From: Gemmobacter denitrificans | GTDB lineage: Bacteria; Pseudomonadota; Alphaproteobacteria; Rhodobacterales; Rhodobacteraceae | Assembly (NCBI RefSeq): GCF_036964905.1 | Contig: NZ_JBALHR010000004.1 | Span: forward strand, 310,001 to 374,000 | Direction: 5' to 3' | Length of the DNA stretch: 64,000 nucleotides | Part shown: in pieces, positions 52,126-63,040 of the stretch | How positions within the stretch are numbered: position 1 is the first letter of the stretch | Layout of the letters: each line of letters opens with the position of its first letter | Program-made: the position numbers and the translations under genes | Notes under the pieces: generated by a model | What the model was told of the DNA's origin: nothing | Databases searched by the model: none | Seen by the model: only the letters and a program-made list of their open reading frames with translations

Positions 52126-52626
52126 TCAGGTCTTGCGGATGGCCTGCATCACGGCCACCAGAACGATGCCGTACAGGACATGGCCCACCAGCGCGACCCA
52201 GGTGATCCCGGTGAAATTCAGAAACAGCGGCAGGCCTGCGATCGCCGTGATGCCACCGATGGCAAAGACCCACAGGCCGAACCCATAGATCGTGGCGGGC
52301 AGCAGCCAATGGGTCGGTCCGATCACGCGGCGCCAGATCGGCGCGAAGATGAAGCTCCAGCCCACCGGATAGCCGATCAGCCCCACCAGATAGAAATGCA
52401 CGAAATAGCCGGCAAAATCACCGTTCGGCAGGCCAAGGGCCGCAAGCAGGCTGCGCGCCAGGCCATGGGGCGACAAATTGGCAAACCCAAGCGCCGGGCT
52501 GATGACCTGCCCCCAGAGATCAAAGGCATTGCTGGCGAAAAACCCCGCGACAAACAGAAAACCAAGCGTTTGTGCATTGATTGCCGGGAGGGTGCCAAAA
52601 GCGTCAGCCGAGATACGGGTGGCCAT
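52126..52626 (-). CDS. Uncharacterised membrane protein between glpV and glpK
   Basis: 166 aa from ATG 52626, AAGGA eight bases upstream. About four hydrophobic helices: TLGFLFVAGFFASNAFDLWG, FAGYFVHFYLVGLIGYPVGW, HWLLPATIYGFGLWVFAIGG, and ITWVALVGHVLYGIVLVAVM. No family recognised. It sits between the binding-protein gene and the kinase gene of the glycerol operon, so a role in glycerol uptake or metabolism is likely but unproven. Confidence 0.75.
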   Translation of the reverse strand: MATRISADAFGTLPAINAQTLGFLFVAGFFASNAFDLWGQVISPALGFANLSPHGLARSLLAALGLPNGDFAGYFVHFYLVGLIGYPVGWSFIFAPIWRRVIGPTHWLLPATIYGFGLWVFAIGGITAIAGLPLFLNFTGITWVALVGHVLYGIVLVAVMQAIRKT

Positions 52627-52770
52627 AGTGTCAGTCCTTCGCATGAGGATGGATATCGGGGATCATGACGGCATCCCGGACCGATCCTGTCAACCAAAGC
52701 CCGGAATTGCTTCGGTCAGAACACGATGGGTTTACGAATTGCTACAAAGGGCCGGTTTGGCGCGGTTGGT

Positions 52771-52798
52771 GTGCGGGCGGGGAACCCCCCGCCCGCAC
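52771..52798 (-). terminator. Strong hairpin after glpV
   Basis: Perfect 12-bp stem GTGCGGGCGGGG / CCCCGCCCGCAC with loop AACC, seven bases past the glpV stop. No T run, so it may be a partial terminator or an RNA stabiliser that raises the level of the upstream binding-protein message. Confidence 0.6.
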
Positions 52799-52804
52799 CG
52801 CAGA

Positions 52805-54529
52805 TCAGTTCTGCCAGGACTTGATCAGCTCGTCATAGGAAATCGTTTCGCCCGCGGGCTTTTCGTTTTCCAGCTTTGCCACCGGCGCACCGGGGGCATC
52901 AAGCCATTCCTGGGCATCCTTCGGCTCGTTCATCTTCGGGCCGATATCCCCCTGCACGCCTGCGCGTTCCAGACGTTCCAGCACCTTTTCCTGCTCTTCG
53001 CAGAGCGCATCCAGGGCTTCCTGCGGCGATTTAGCGCCCGACATGGCGTCGCCGATGTTCTGCCACCACAGCTGTGCCAGCTTCGGATAGTCAGGCACGT
53101 TGGTGCCGGTGGGCGACCACTGCACGCGGGCGGGGCTGCGGTAGAATTCCACCAGACCGCCAAGCTGCGGCGCACGATCGGTGAACGACTGGTGCTGGAT
53201 GGTGGATTCGCGGATGAAGGTCAGGCCAACGTGGCTTTTCTTCACGTCCACGGTCTTGGAGGTGACGAACTGGGCATAGAGCCATGCAGCCTGCGCCCGA
53301 TCCACCGGGGTGGATTTCATCAGTGTCCACGACCCGGCATCCTGATAGCCGACCTTCTGGCCATTCTGCCAATAGGCGCCATGCGGGCTGGGGGCCATCC
53401 GCCATTTCGGCGTGCCGTCCTCGTTCATCACCGGGCCCGGCTTGACCATGTCGGCGGTGAAGGCGGTGTACCAGAACATCTGCTGGGCGATATTGCCCTG
53501 TGCAGGCACCGGGCCGGCTTCGCCGAAGGTCATGCCCTGGGCTTCCGGCGGGCTGTATTTCTGCAGCCATTCGATCGCCTTGGTCACGGCATAGACGGCG
53601 GCCGCATCGTTGGTCGCGCCACCGCGCGCCACGCAGGAGCCGACGGGACGGCTGTTTTCGTCCACGCGGATGCCCCATTCATCGACCGGCAGACCGTTCG
53701 GTTCGCCCACATCGCCCATGCCGGCCATCGACATCCAGGCATCGGTATAGCGCCAGCCCAGCGAGGGGTCCTTCTTGCCGTAATCCATGTTGCCATAGAC
53801 GCCGGAAGCCGGGCCGCCCGCATAGGACATGTCGCGGCCGGTGAAGAATTCCGCGATATCCTCATAGGCCGACCAGTTCACCGGAACGCCCAGATCATAG
53901 CCATACTTGGCCTTGAAGTCGTCCTTGGTCTTCTGATCGTTGAACCAGTCGTAGCGGAACCAGTAAAGGTTGGCGAATTGCTGGTCGGGCAGCTGATACA
54001 GCTTGCCGTCCGGCGCGGTGACGAACTTGGCCCCGATGAAATCGGCCACGTCCAGATTGGGGTTGGTGACGGCCTTGCCTTCGCCTTCCATCCAGTCCGA
54101 CAGGATACGGGCCTGCTGATAGCGCCAATGGGTGCCGATCAGGTCGCTGTCGTTGATATAGGCGTCATAGATGTTCTCGCCCGACTGCATCTGCGTCTGC
54201 AGCTTTTCAACCACATCGCCTTCGCCGATCAGGTCATGGGTGACCTTGATGCCGGTAATGGCGGTGAAGGCCGGGGCCAGAACCTTGGCCTCGTATTCGT
54301 GGGTGGTGATGGTTTCCGAAACCACCTTGATTTCCATGCCGGCGAAAGGTTTCGCAGCATCCACGAACCACTGCATTTCCGCTTCCTGATCGGCGCGGGA
54401 CAGGGTGGACAGCTCGCCGACTTCGGCATCGAGGAAGACCTTGGCGGCCTCCATATCGGCCCATGCCGGGGCCGCACCCATGGCCATCAGCGCAAGCGCC
54501 ATGGCGGTGGTGGTTTGACGCAATCTCAT
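52805..54529 (-). CDS. glpV: Glycerol ABC transporter substrate-binding protein GlpV
   Basis: 574 aa, signal peptide MRLRQTTTAMALALMAMGAA. Large family 1 solute-binding protein with ETITTHEYEAKVLAPAFTAI, ANLYWFRYDWFNDQKTKDDF, GYDLGVPVNWSAYEDIAEFF, YTDAWMSMAGMGDVGEPNGL and FWYTAFTADMVKPGPVMNED. Matches the GlpV receptor of the glycerol transporter described in rhizobia. Binds glycerol in the periplasm for GlpPQ. It follows glpU by 93 bp. Confidence 0.92.
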   Translation of the reverse strand: MRLRQTTTAMALALMAMGAAPAWADMEAAKVFLDAEVGELSTLSRADQEAEMQWFVDAAKPFAGMEIKVVSETITTHEYEAKVLAPAFTAITGIKVTHDLIGEGDVVEKLQTQMQSGENIYDAYINDSDLIGTHWRYQQARILSDWMEGEGKAVTNPNLDVADFIGAKFVTAPDGKLYQLPDQQFANLYWFRYDWFNDQKTKDDFKAKYGYDLGVPVNWSAYEDIAEFFTGRDMSYAGGPASGVYGNMDYGKKDPSLGWRYTDAWMSMAGMGDVGEPNGLPVDEWGIRVDENSRPVGSCVARGGATNDAAAVYAVTKAIEWLQKYSPPEAQGMTFGEAGPVPAQGNIAQQMFWYTAFTADMVKPGPVMNEDGTPKWRMAPSPHGAYWQNGQKVGYQDAGSWTLMKSTPVDRAQAAWLYAQFVTSKTVDVKKSHVGLTFIRESTIQHQSFTDRAPQLGGLVEFYRSPARVQWSPTGTNVPDYPKLAQLWWQNIGDAMSGAKSPQEALDALCEEQEKVLERLERAGVQGDIGPKMNEPKDAQEWLDAPGAPVAKLENEKPAGETISYDELIKSWQN

Positions 54530-54622
54530 GTAATCCTCCCAGATGTTATTGAGATGTCGTTGATTTCTCAGTCTGCACCAGGCCGGGCGGGCCGCCCCGA
54601 TGCGGGTCGTATCAGGCCCGGG

Positions 54623-55038
54623 TCACACCCAGCGGAACACCGCTGCGGCATAACCCAGGCAGATCGCCAGCGCCCACCAGAGCGGGCCGCCGAAGAAGAA
54701 CAGCCAGATCAGGCAGATGAAGCCCGACCCCAGCAGGGAAATGAACAGCCGGTCGCCCCTTGTGGTTTCGATCCGCAACACGCCCAGACGCGGCGTTTCG
54801 GGGAAGCGGATGGCCAGAAGGGTGAACAGGATCAGCAGGCCCGCAATGGTCATGAAGAACAGGGCGACTGGCAGGCTCCATGCCATCCAGCCACCGGGGA
54901 TGATCTGCCCGGTCCAGTCGATGGCACCGTCGCGGCGCGGGGCAGCGGCCATCAGCCCTGCCAGGGCGGCCAGCCAGATCCCCCCGGCCACGGCATAGAT
55001 CAGGCCCCAGTTCACTCGGGTTACAGGGGTTGCGGACA

Positions 55039-55039
<1 letters not shown>
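54623..55039 (-). CDS. glpU: Small membrane component of the glycerol transporter (DUF2160, GlpU)
   Basis: 138 aa from ATG 55039, overlapping the glpQ stop (TGATG). Three to four hydrophobic helices (WGLIYAVAGGIWLAALAGLM, MAWSLPVALFFMTIAGLLIL, LLGSGFICLIWLFFFGGPLW). DUF2160 proteins accompany this transporter; the precise role is unknown. Confidence 0.85.
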
Positions 55040-55841
<802 letters not shown>

Positions 55842-55842
<1 letters not shown>

Positions 55843-56714
55843 CACTGGCCCTCCGCCTTGTCGAGATTGGTCATCACGGTATAGAACACCCAGCTTACCA
55901 GCAGGATCACAAGGAAATACATGATCGAGAAGGCCGCCGCCGGGCCCAGGTCGAACTGACCGATGGCCATCTTGACCAGGTCGATCGACAGGAAGGTGGT
56001 CGAATTGCCGGGGCCGCCGCCTGTCACCACGAAGGGTTCGGTGTAGATCATGAAACTGTCCATGAAGCGCAGCAGCACGGCAATCAGCAGCACGCCCTGC
56101 ATCTTGGGCAGTTCGATATAGCGGAACACGGCCCAGCGGCTGGCCTGATCGATCTTCGCGGCCTGATAATAGGCCTGCGGGATGGATTGCAGCCCGGCAT
56201 AGCACAGCAGCGCGACAAGCGATGTCCAGTGCCAGACATCCATCACGATCACCGTGACCCAGGCATCCAGCGGATCATTGGTATAGTTGTAGTCGATCCC
56301 GATGGCCGCCAGCGTATGGCCAAGAAGGCCGATATCCACCCGACCAAAGATCTGCCAGATCGTGCCCACCACGTTGAACGGGATCAGCAGCGGCAGCGCC
56401 ATCAGAACCAGCACCACGCTGGCCCAGAAACCCTTTTTCGGCATGTTCAGCGCGATATAGATGCCCAGCGGCACTTCGATCGCCAGAATGATCCCCGAAA
56501 ACAGCACCTGACGGCCCAAGGCCTCGTGCAGGCGCGACGAGGTCACCATTTCCTCGAACCATTCAAGGCCGGCCCAGAAGAATTGGTTGTTCCCGAAGGT
56601 GTCGTTCAGCGAATAGTTCACCACCGTCATCAGCGGGATGACCGCCGAAAAGGCCACCAGAACCAGAACCGGCAGCACAAGGAACCAGGCCTTGTTGTTG
56701 ATCGTCTTGTCCAT
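55842..56714 (-). CDS. glpP: Glycerol ABC transporter permease GlpP
   Basis: 290 aa, MalF-like permease: VLPVLVLVAFSAVIPLMTVV first helix, EAA-type loop QAYYQAAKIDQASRWAVFRY, then FVVTGGGPGNSTTFLSIDL. Partner of GlpQ. Overlaps glpT by one base. Confidence 0.93.
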
Positions 56715-57808
56715 CAGGCGGCCCTCCCTTCGGCCAGGCGGGGCGCGACGCGCCAGTCATCGGCATAGACACCCACCTTGCCCGGCGCGAAGGTGACGCG
56801 GGTCATGTCGGGGGTGATCGCCATGCCTTCGGGCGCGATCAGGTTGAAGGCCGCGCCGAACAGGTCGGCCCGGATGATCCGGTGGCGGCCCACATCCTCG
56901 ACCCGGCGAATGGTCAGCGGCAGGCCCGCCTCATCGGTCAGCAGGGCATGTTCGGGGCGGATGCCGATCTGGGTGCGGCCCGTCATTGGCCCATAGGCCG
57001 CACCCAGTTCGACGACCGCGCCCCCTTGCACAAGGGCGCGGGTGCCTTCGATCTTCGCGTCGAGGAAATTCATCCCGGGCGAGCCGATGAAATAGCCGAC
57101 AAAGGTATGGGCGGGGGCCTCGAACAGCTCTTCCGGCGTGCCCATCTGCACCACGCGACCGTCATACATCACCACCACCTTGTCGGCGAAGGTCAGCGCC
57201 TCGGTCTGGTCATGCGTGACATAGATCATGGTATGGCCGAATTCGCGGTGCAGCTGCTTCAACTGCGTCCGCAATTCCCATTTCATATGCGGGTCGATCA
57301 CCGTCAGCGGTTCATCGAACAGGATCGCGTTCACATCCTCGCGCACCATGCCGCGGCCAAGGCTGATCTTCTGCTTGGCGTCTGCCGTCAGGCCGCGCGC
57401 CTTGCGGTTCAGCATCTCTTCCATGCCGATCATGGCGGCGATCTGATCCACGCGCGCCTTGATATAGTCGGCAGCCATGCCGCGATTGCGCAGCGGGAAG
57501 GCCAGATTGTCGCGCACCGTCATCGTGTCATACACGACCGGAAACTGGAACACCTGCGCAATGTTACGCGCCGCCGTTTCGGCATCGGTCACATCACGGT
57601 CGCCAAACAGCACCCGGCCATGGCTGGGGCGCAGCAGGCCCGAGATGATGTTCAGAAGGGTGGTCTTGCCACAACCGGATGATCCCAGCAGCGCATAGGC
57701 CCCGCCATCCTGCCAGACGTGATCCATTTCCTTCAGTGCGTAATCCTTGTCGGATTGCGGATTGGGATAGTAGCTGTGCGCGAGGTTCTTCAGGGTGATC
57801 TGTGCCAT
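56714..57808 (-). CDS. glpT: Glycerol ABC transporter ATPase GlpT
   Basis: 364 aa from ATG 57808, GGGGGG before. Walker A LLGSSGCGKTTLLNIISGLL, Q loop AQVFQFPVVYDTM, Walker B AILFDEPLTVIDP, H loop IYVTHDQTEALTFADK, and a C-terminal TOBE-like domain. The signature helix reads GLTADAKQKISLGRGM instead of LSGGQQQR, and the D loop is also altered. With GlpS it makes a heterodimer; the deviations are complementary (see findings). Confidence 0.93.
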   Translation of the reverse strand: MAQITLKNLAHSYYPNPQSDKDYALKEMDHVWQDGGAYALLGSSGCGKTTLLNIISGLLRPSHGRVLFGDRDVTDAETAARNIAQVFQFPVVYDTMTVRDNLAFPLRNRGMAADYIKARVDQIAAMIGMEEMLNRKARGLTADAKQKISLGRGMVREDVNAILFDEPLTVIDPHMKWELRTQLKQLHREFGHTMIYVTHDQTEALTFADKVVVMYDGRVVQMGTPEELFEAPAHTFVGYFIGSPGMNFLDAKIEGTRALVQGGAVVELGAAYGPMTGRTQIGIRPEHALLTDEAGLPLTIRRVEDVGRHRIIRADLFGAAFNLIAPEGMAITPDMTRVTFAPGKVGVYADDWRVAPRLAEGRAA

Positions 57809-57818
57809 GGTTCCCCCC

Positions 57819-58907
<1,089 letters not shown>

Positions 58908-58917
58908 GCCTTTCCCC

Positions 58918-60510
58918 TCACTCGGCGGCTGGGGCGGTTTTCACCGCCTCTGCCGCCGCCATATATGCCGCCAGCCGCGCCACCTGATCGGCGTTCAGCC
59001 GCAGGCCCAGCTTGCTGCGGCGCCAGATCACGTCATCGGCCCCGCGCGCGAATTCGCGCGCCCGCAGCCAGTCTACCTCGCGCGCGGTCAATGTCGCGCC
59101 GAAATCCTCGCCCAGATCGGCCGCGCTTTTGGCGTCGCCCAGCAGTTCGGGCACCTGCGCCCCATAGGCCCGGACCAGCCGCGCGGCCCAGAAATCGGTC
59201 AGGAAGCCGTAGCGGGCCTTGATCCGGTCGGTCAGCGCCGCCACTCCGTCATGCGGGAAATTGCCACCCGGCAGCGGCACCCGCGCCGTCCATTTGTCTT
59301 TCAGCCCAGGGAAATGCGGGGCCAGACGGTCCATCGCGCTTTCGGCCAGACGGCGATAGGTGGTGATCTTGCCGCCGAACACGTTCAGCAGCGGCGCACC
59401 ATTGGCATCCACGCTCAGCACATAGTCCCGCGTGGCCGCCGTGGCCGATTTCGCCCCGTCATTATAGAGCGGGCGCACGCCCGAATAGGTCCAGACCACA
59501 TCGGCTGCGGTCACGGGGCGGGCAAAGTACTTGGACGCGAAGGCGCAGAGATAATCGCGTTCCTCATCCGTGCAACGGGCGGCGGCCGGGGCGTCCTGGT
59601 GATCCTTGTCGGTGGTGCCGATCAGGGTGAAATCCTGCTCGTAGGGAATGGCAAAGATGATCCGGCCATCTTCGCCCTGAAAGAAATAGCACCGGTCGTC
59701 GTCATAGAGTTTGCGGGTCACGATATGGCTGCCGCGCACCAGCCGCACGCCTTCGCTGGAATTGATCCGCGCGACATTGCGGATCACATCCTCGACCCAC
59801 GGCCCACCCGCATTCACCAGGGCGCGGGCGCTGTGGATGACCTGACCATCAGGGCCGTCGGTGACAACGCGCCACAAGCCATCGGCGCGTTCTGCGCTGA
59901 CAACGCGGGTCCGGGTCAGGATCGTGGCACCCCGGTCGGCAGCATCGCGGGCATTCAGGGCGACCAGACGCGAATCCTCCACCCAGCAATCGCTGTATTC
60001 CCAGGCCTTGCGGAAATGCGGTCGCAGCGGCTTGCCTGCCGGATCGCGGGTCAGATCGATGGTGCGGGTGGCGGGCAGGATCTTCCGTCCACCCAGGGTA
60101 TCATACAGGAACAGCCCCAGCCGAATCAGCCAACCCGGGCGCCGCCCCTTCATCCAGGGCATGACCAGCCCCAGAAGGCGCGAGGTCGGGGTATCGCTGT
60201 CAAAGCGCATGTCGGGCGAGTAGGGCAGCACAAAGCGCATGGGCCAGCTGATATGCGGCATGGCCACCAGAAGGGTTTCGCGTTCCTCCAGCGCCTCGCG
60301 GACCAGGCGAAATTCGAAGTATTCGAGATAACGCAACCCGCCATGGAACAATTTTGTCGATGCCGATGAGGTGCCCTGCGCCAGATCCCCCTGTTCGGCA
60401 AGGGTGACTGACAGGCCACGGCCGGTGGCATCGCGGGCAATGCCGCAGCCATTGATGCCGCCACCAATGATGAACAGATCGACCGTCTGCAGCCCAGCGT
60501 CAACTCCCAC
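58918..60510 (-). CDS. glpD: Aerobic glycerol-3-phosphate dehydrogenase
   Basis: 530 aa from GTG 60510, chosen because GGGGGGAGG ends about eight bases before it. FAD-binding VDLFIIGGGINGCGIARDAT, GLSVTLAEQGDLAQGTSSAS, TKLFHGGLRYLEYFEFRLVR, ALVNAGGPWVEDVIRNVARI, DYVLSVDANGAPLLNVFGGK. Peripheral membrane enzyme passing electrons from glycerol 3-phosphate to quinone and giving dihydroxyacetone phosphate. First gene of the glycerol operon. Confidence 0.96.
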   Translation of the reverse strand: MGVDAGLQTVDLFIIGGGINGCGIARDATGRGLSVTLAEQGDLAQGTSSASTKLFHGGLRYLEYFEFRLVREALEERETLLVAMPHISWPMRFVLPYSPDMRFDSDTPTSRLLGLVMPWMKGRRPGWLIRLGLFLYDTLGGRKILPATRTIDLTRDPAGKPLRPHFRKAWEYSDCWVEDSRLVALNARDAADRGATILTRTRVVSAERADGLWRVVTDGPDGQVIHSARALVNAGGPWVEDVIRNVARINSSEGVRLVRGSHIVTRKLYDDDRCYFFQGEDGRIIFAIPYEQDFTLIGTTDKDHQDAPAAARCTDEERDYLCAFASKYFARPVTAADVVWTYSGVRPLYNDGAKSATAATRDYVLSVDANGAPLLNVFGGKITTYRRLAESAMDRLAPHFPGLKDKWTARVPLPGGNFPHDGVAALTDRIKARYGFLTDFWAARLVRAYGAQVPELLGDAKSAADLGEDFGATLTAREVDWLRAREFARGADDVIWRRSKLGLRLNADQVARLAAYMAAAEAVKTAPAAE

Positions 60511-60900
60511 GCCGATGCCCTCCCCCCGTGATTGCACGAACCCTGTCGCCAGAGCGGCAGTAGGTCAAGGACTATTTTCGTTTTGCTGCGAAAAAGAACA
60601 TAACGAACATTGTTTGTGCTGCGATGCCGCATTTACCTGTGAAAGCGCGCAAAATCGCACGGCCTCGCAGCGGGGTTGTGGCGGACAGGGGTATGTAGAC
60701 CCAAGGATGTGGAAGTGACGTGCGACCCTGTTCGCGCGGCCCCGCCGCATGTCGACTGACCTTCGGCGATCAGATCAGTTCGGCGTCAGGATCGGGGGTA
60801 TTGGGGCGGGAATGTGCGTTCCAAGCCAAACACAACCAATTAAACGAATATCAAGATTTCTGACGCTATCCCCAAAAAGAACCAAATGGGGAAGACCGTG
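60511..60900. other. Divergent intergenic region between glpD and the chemoreceptor
   Basis: 390 bp with no coding frame that I support. It holds the promoter side of the glycerol operon, with a near-palindrome at 60575-60594 and a second one near 60604-60616 (CGAACA-T-TGTTTG), and the A+T-rich leader of the chemoreceptor (about 60835-60890). Confidence 0.6.
60575..60594. promoter_or_regulatory. Candidate operator of the glycerol operon
   Basis: TTTTCG-N8-CGAAAA, a perfect inverted repeat about 65 bp before the glpD start. T-rich/A-rich arms around CG resemble DeoR/GlpR-type sites. No regulator gene is adjacent. Confidence 0.45.
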
Positions 60901-62910
60901 ATGTTTCAGGCGCTGTTTGCGAAGGCACACCACAAGATCGGCCAGGCGACCCGGATGATGTTGGCAATGTCGGTTGTTGCCGCCCTGCTTGCTGGCGCGG
61001 CGGCGGTAGCCCTGGGCCATATCGGCAGCCTTGTCAGAGATGCCTGGGCGGAACGATACCACTCCTATCTTCTGGCAGATGAACTTCGTCAGTCGAGCGA
61101 TGATCTGACCCGGTTGGCGCGCACCTATGTGCTGACCGCTGATCCCGCATACGAGGAACAATACATGGCCATTCTGGCGATCCGGGATGGCAAACAGGAA
61201 CGTCCCGCCAACTACAACCGGATCTACTGGGATTTTGTTGCTGCAGGACGGCCAGCTTCTGCTGGCAGCGGATTGCAGAAACCCTTGCATGAGTTGATGC
61301 AGGATGCAGGCTTTACCGAAGAGGAATTCGCGCTTCTGTCCAAAGCGCAAGCCAATTCCGATGGTCTTGTGAACCTTGAAGTTCGGGCAATGAATGCTGT
61401 GAAAGGCCTGTTTGCCGATGCTGCAGGGAATTACACGGTCAAAGGAAATCCAGATATGGCATTGGCTGCAAAGCTGCTGCATTCCCCGGAATATCATGGG
61501 TTCAAGGCGGATATCATGGAGCCTGTGGATCAGTTCCTTGCCAAAATGGAAAGCCGGTTTGACAGCCGGATCGCCGGGCTGGAACTGCTGGCCACGATTG
61601 CAAAGATTGTCCTGTATGTCCTTGTTGTGCTGTTGGCGGCTGCAATGACCTATCTGACGCGCGGCATCAGCAAGCTGGTCCTCACACCGATTGCAAATCT
61701 CACGGAAACCATGCAGCGGGTTGAGCATGGTGAACGGTTGACCGTCGTGCCTCACATTGAAAATGATGATGAATTCGGCATGATGGCGCGGCAGATATCT
61801 GTGGCTCTGGCCGCCAATCAGGCCAATATGAAAATGGTGGCAGAAGTATCAGAACTGGTCCATGCGACGACAAACGGGATCTTCAGTCACCGGCTCGCGC
61901 TTGACAGCGACAAGCAAGAGCTGCGCGATATCGCGAATGGCCTGAACAAGATGATGGATTCGCTTGAAAAGGCATTCGAGATCATCGTCAGGGCGATGTC
62001 TGCCTTTGCGGCTGGTGATCTGTCGCAGTCCCTGGACAGGAATGTGCTTCCCGGGAAGTATTCAGAAGTTCTGGCAAATGCGGAACAAGCCCGGGCAAAT
62101 CTTTCCAGCATCATTCATCAGACGCGCCAGACAACCCGCAGCCTGTCGGACCGTATCCATACATTGGCAAGCGCAATTCAGAAACTCCAGACAAGAACCG
62201 AAGGGTCTGCCGCTGCGATTGAACAAACCGCAGCCTCATTGGCCGGGCTGACGGATTCCGCCGGGAAAGCGAGCGATCGGGCTCTCAAGGCGGATGGAAT
62301 TGTTGAAAAGGCTCGCCAGACGGCGGATCGTGGCCTGACCATCATGAATGACGTGACAAAGGCAATGGCGGGAATTTCGCAGTCTTCCAGCGAGGTCAAC
62401 CAGATTGTCGATCTGATCGACTCCATTGCCTTCCAGACCAATCTGCTTGCGCTGAATGCACGGGTCGAGGCCGCGCGCGCCGGTGAAGCAGGTCGTGGGT
62501 TTGCGGTTGTTGCATCCGAAGTCAGCGCCTTGTCGATGCGGGCCACCGAGGCAACGGCATCTATCGGCCAACTTATCAGAAATTCGGGTGAACAGGTCGC
62601 CTCGGGGTCAAAACTCATCGACATTGCCGCCAGCACCATCGAAGAGATCGGACAATCTGTCGCGAATATCAGCGCGCTTGCGGCAGATATTGCCACGGCG
62701 ATGCGCGAGCAATCGACAGGTCTGTCAGAGATTTCTCATGCTGTCAGTGAACTGGACAACACAACGCAGCAGAATGCCGCGATGGTGGCCTCGACCACCT
62801 CTGATACCGAAGCCCTGACCCAATGGGCGGAAGAACTGTCCTTGTCGGTGGACAAGTTCAATCTGGGGCAGATCCCCAGTCTGGAGTACCGCCGGAGCAC
62901 TGCGGCTTGA
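60901..62910 (+). CDS. Methyl-accepting chemotaxis protein
   Basis: 669 aa from ATG 60901, six bases after GGGGAAG; an ATG five codons earlier lacks such a site. TM1 about 20-42 (MLAMSVVAALLAGAAAVALG), a helical sensor of roughly 180 residues, TM2 near 230-250 (IAKIVLYVLVVLLAAAMTYL), a HAMP domain (LTPIANLTETMQRVEHGERL), a second HAMP-like stretch (MSAFAAGDLSQSLDRNVLPG) and the signalling tip DSIAFQTNLLALNARVEAAR, AGEAGRGFAVVASEVSALSM. No C-terminal CheR pentapeptide. No other che genes nearby. G+C is near 50% in sampled lines, against about 70% in adjacent glpD. Confidence 0.93.
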   Translation: MFQALFAKAHHKIGQATRMMLAMSVVAALLAGAAAVALGHIGSLVRDAWAERYHSYLLADELRQSSDDLTRLARTYVLTADPAYEEQYMAILAIRDGKQERPANYNRIYWDFVAAGRPASAGSGLQKPLHELMQDAGFTEEEFALLSKAQANSDGLVNLEVRAMNAVKGLFADAAGNYTVKGNPDMALAAKLLHSPEYHGFKADIMEPVDQFLAKMESRFDSRIAGLELLATIAKIVLYVLVVLLAAAMTYLTRGISKLVLTPIANLTETMQRVEHGERLTVVPHIENDDEFGMMARQISVALAANQANMKMVAEVSELVHATTNGIFSHRLALDSDKQELRDIANGLNKMMDSLEKAFEIIVRAMSAFAAGDLSQSLDRNVLPGKYSEVLANAEQARANLSSIIHQTRQTTRSLSDRIHTLASAIQKLQTRTEGSAAAIEQTAASLAGLTDSAGKASDRALKADGIVEKARQTADRGLTIMNDVTKAMAGISQSSSEVNQIVDLIDSIAFQTNLLALNARVEAARAGEAGRGFAVVASEVSALSMRATEATASIGQLIRNSGEQVASGSKLIDIAASTIEEIGQSVANISALAADIATAMREQSTGLSEISHAVSELDNTTQQNAAMVASTTSDTEALTQWAEELSLSVDKFNLGQIPSLEYRRSTAA

Positions 62911-63040
62911 AACAACCGGACCGCGCCACCTGGCGCAGCCCGCAGACCTGCGAAATGACGTCGAATCTTCAAGGTTGCTGCGCCGTGGTGATGCTTGCGA
63001 CCGATGAAGTCTCGGGTCGATGGCACCACGGCGCTTCGCC

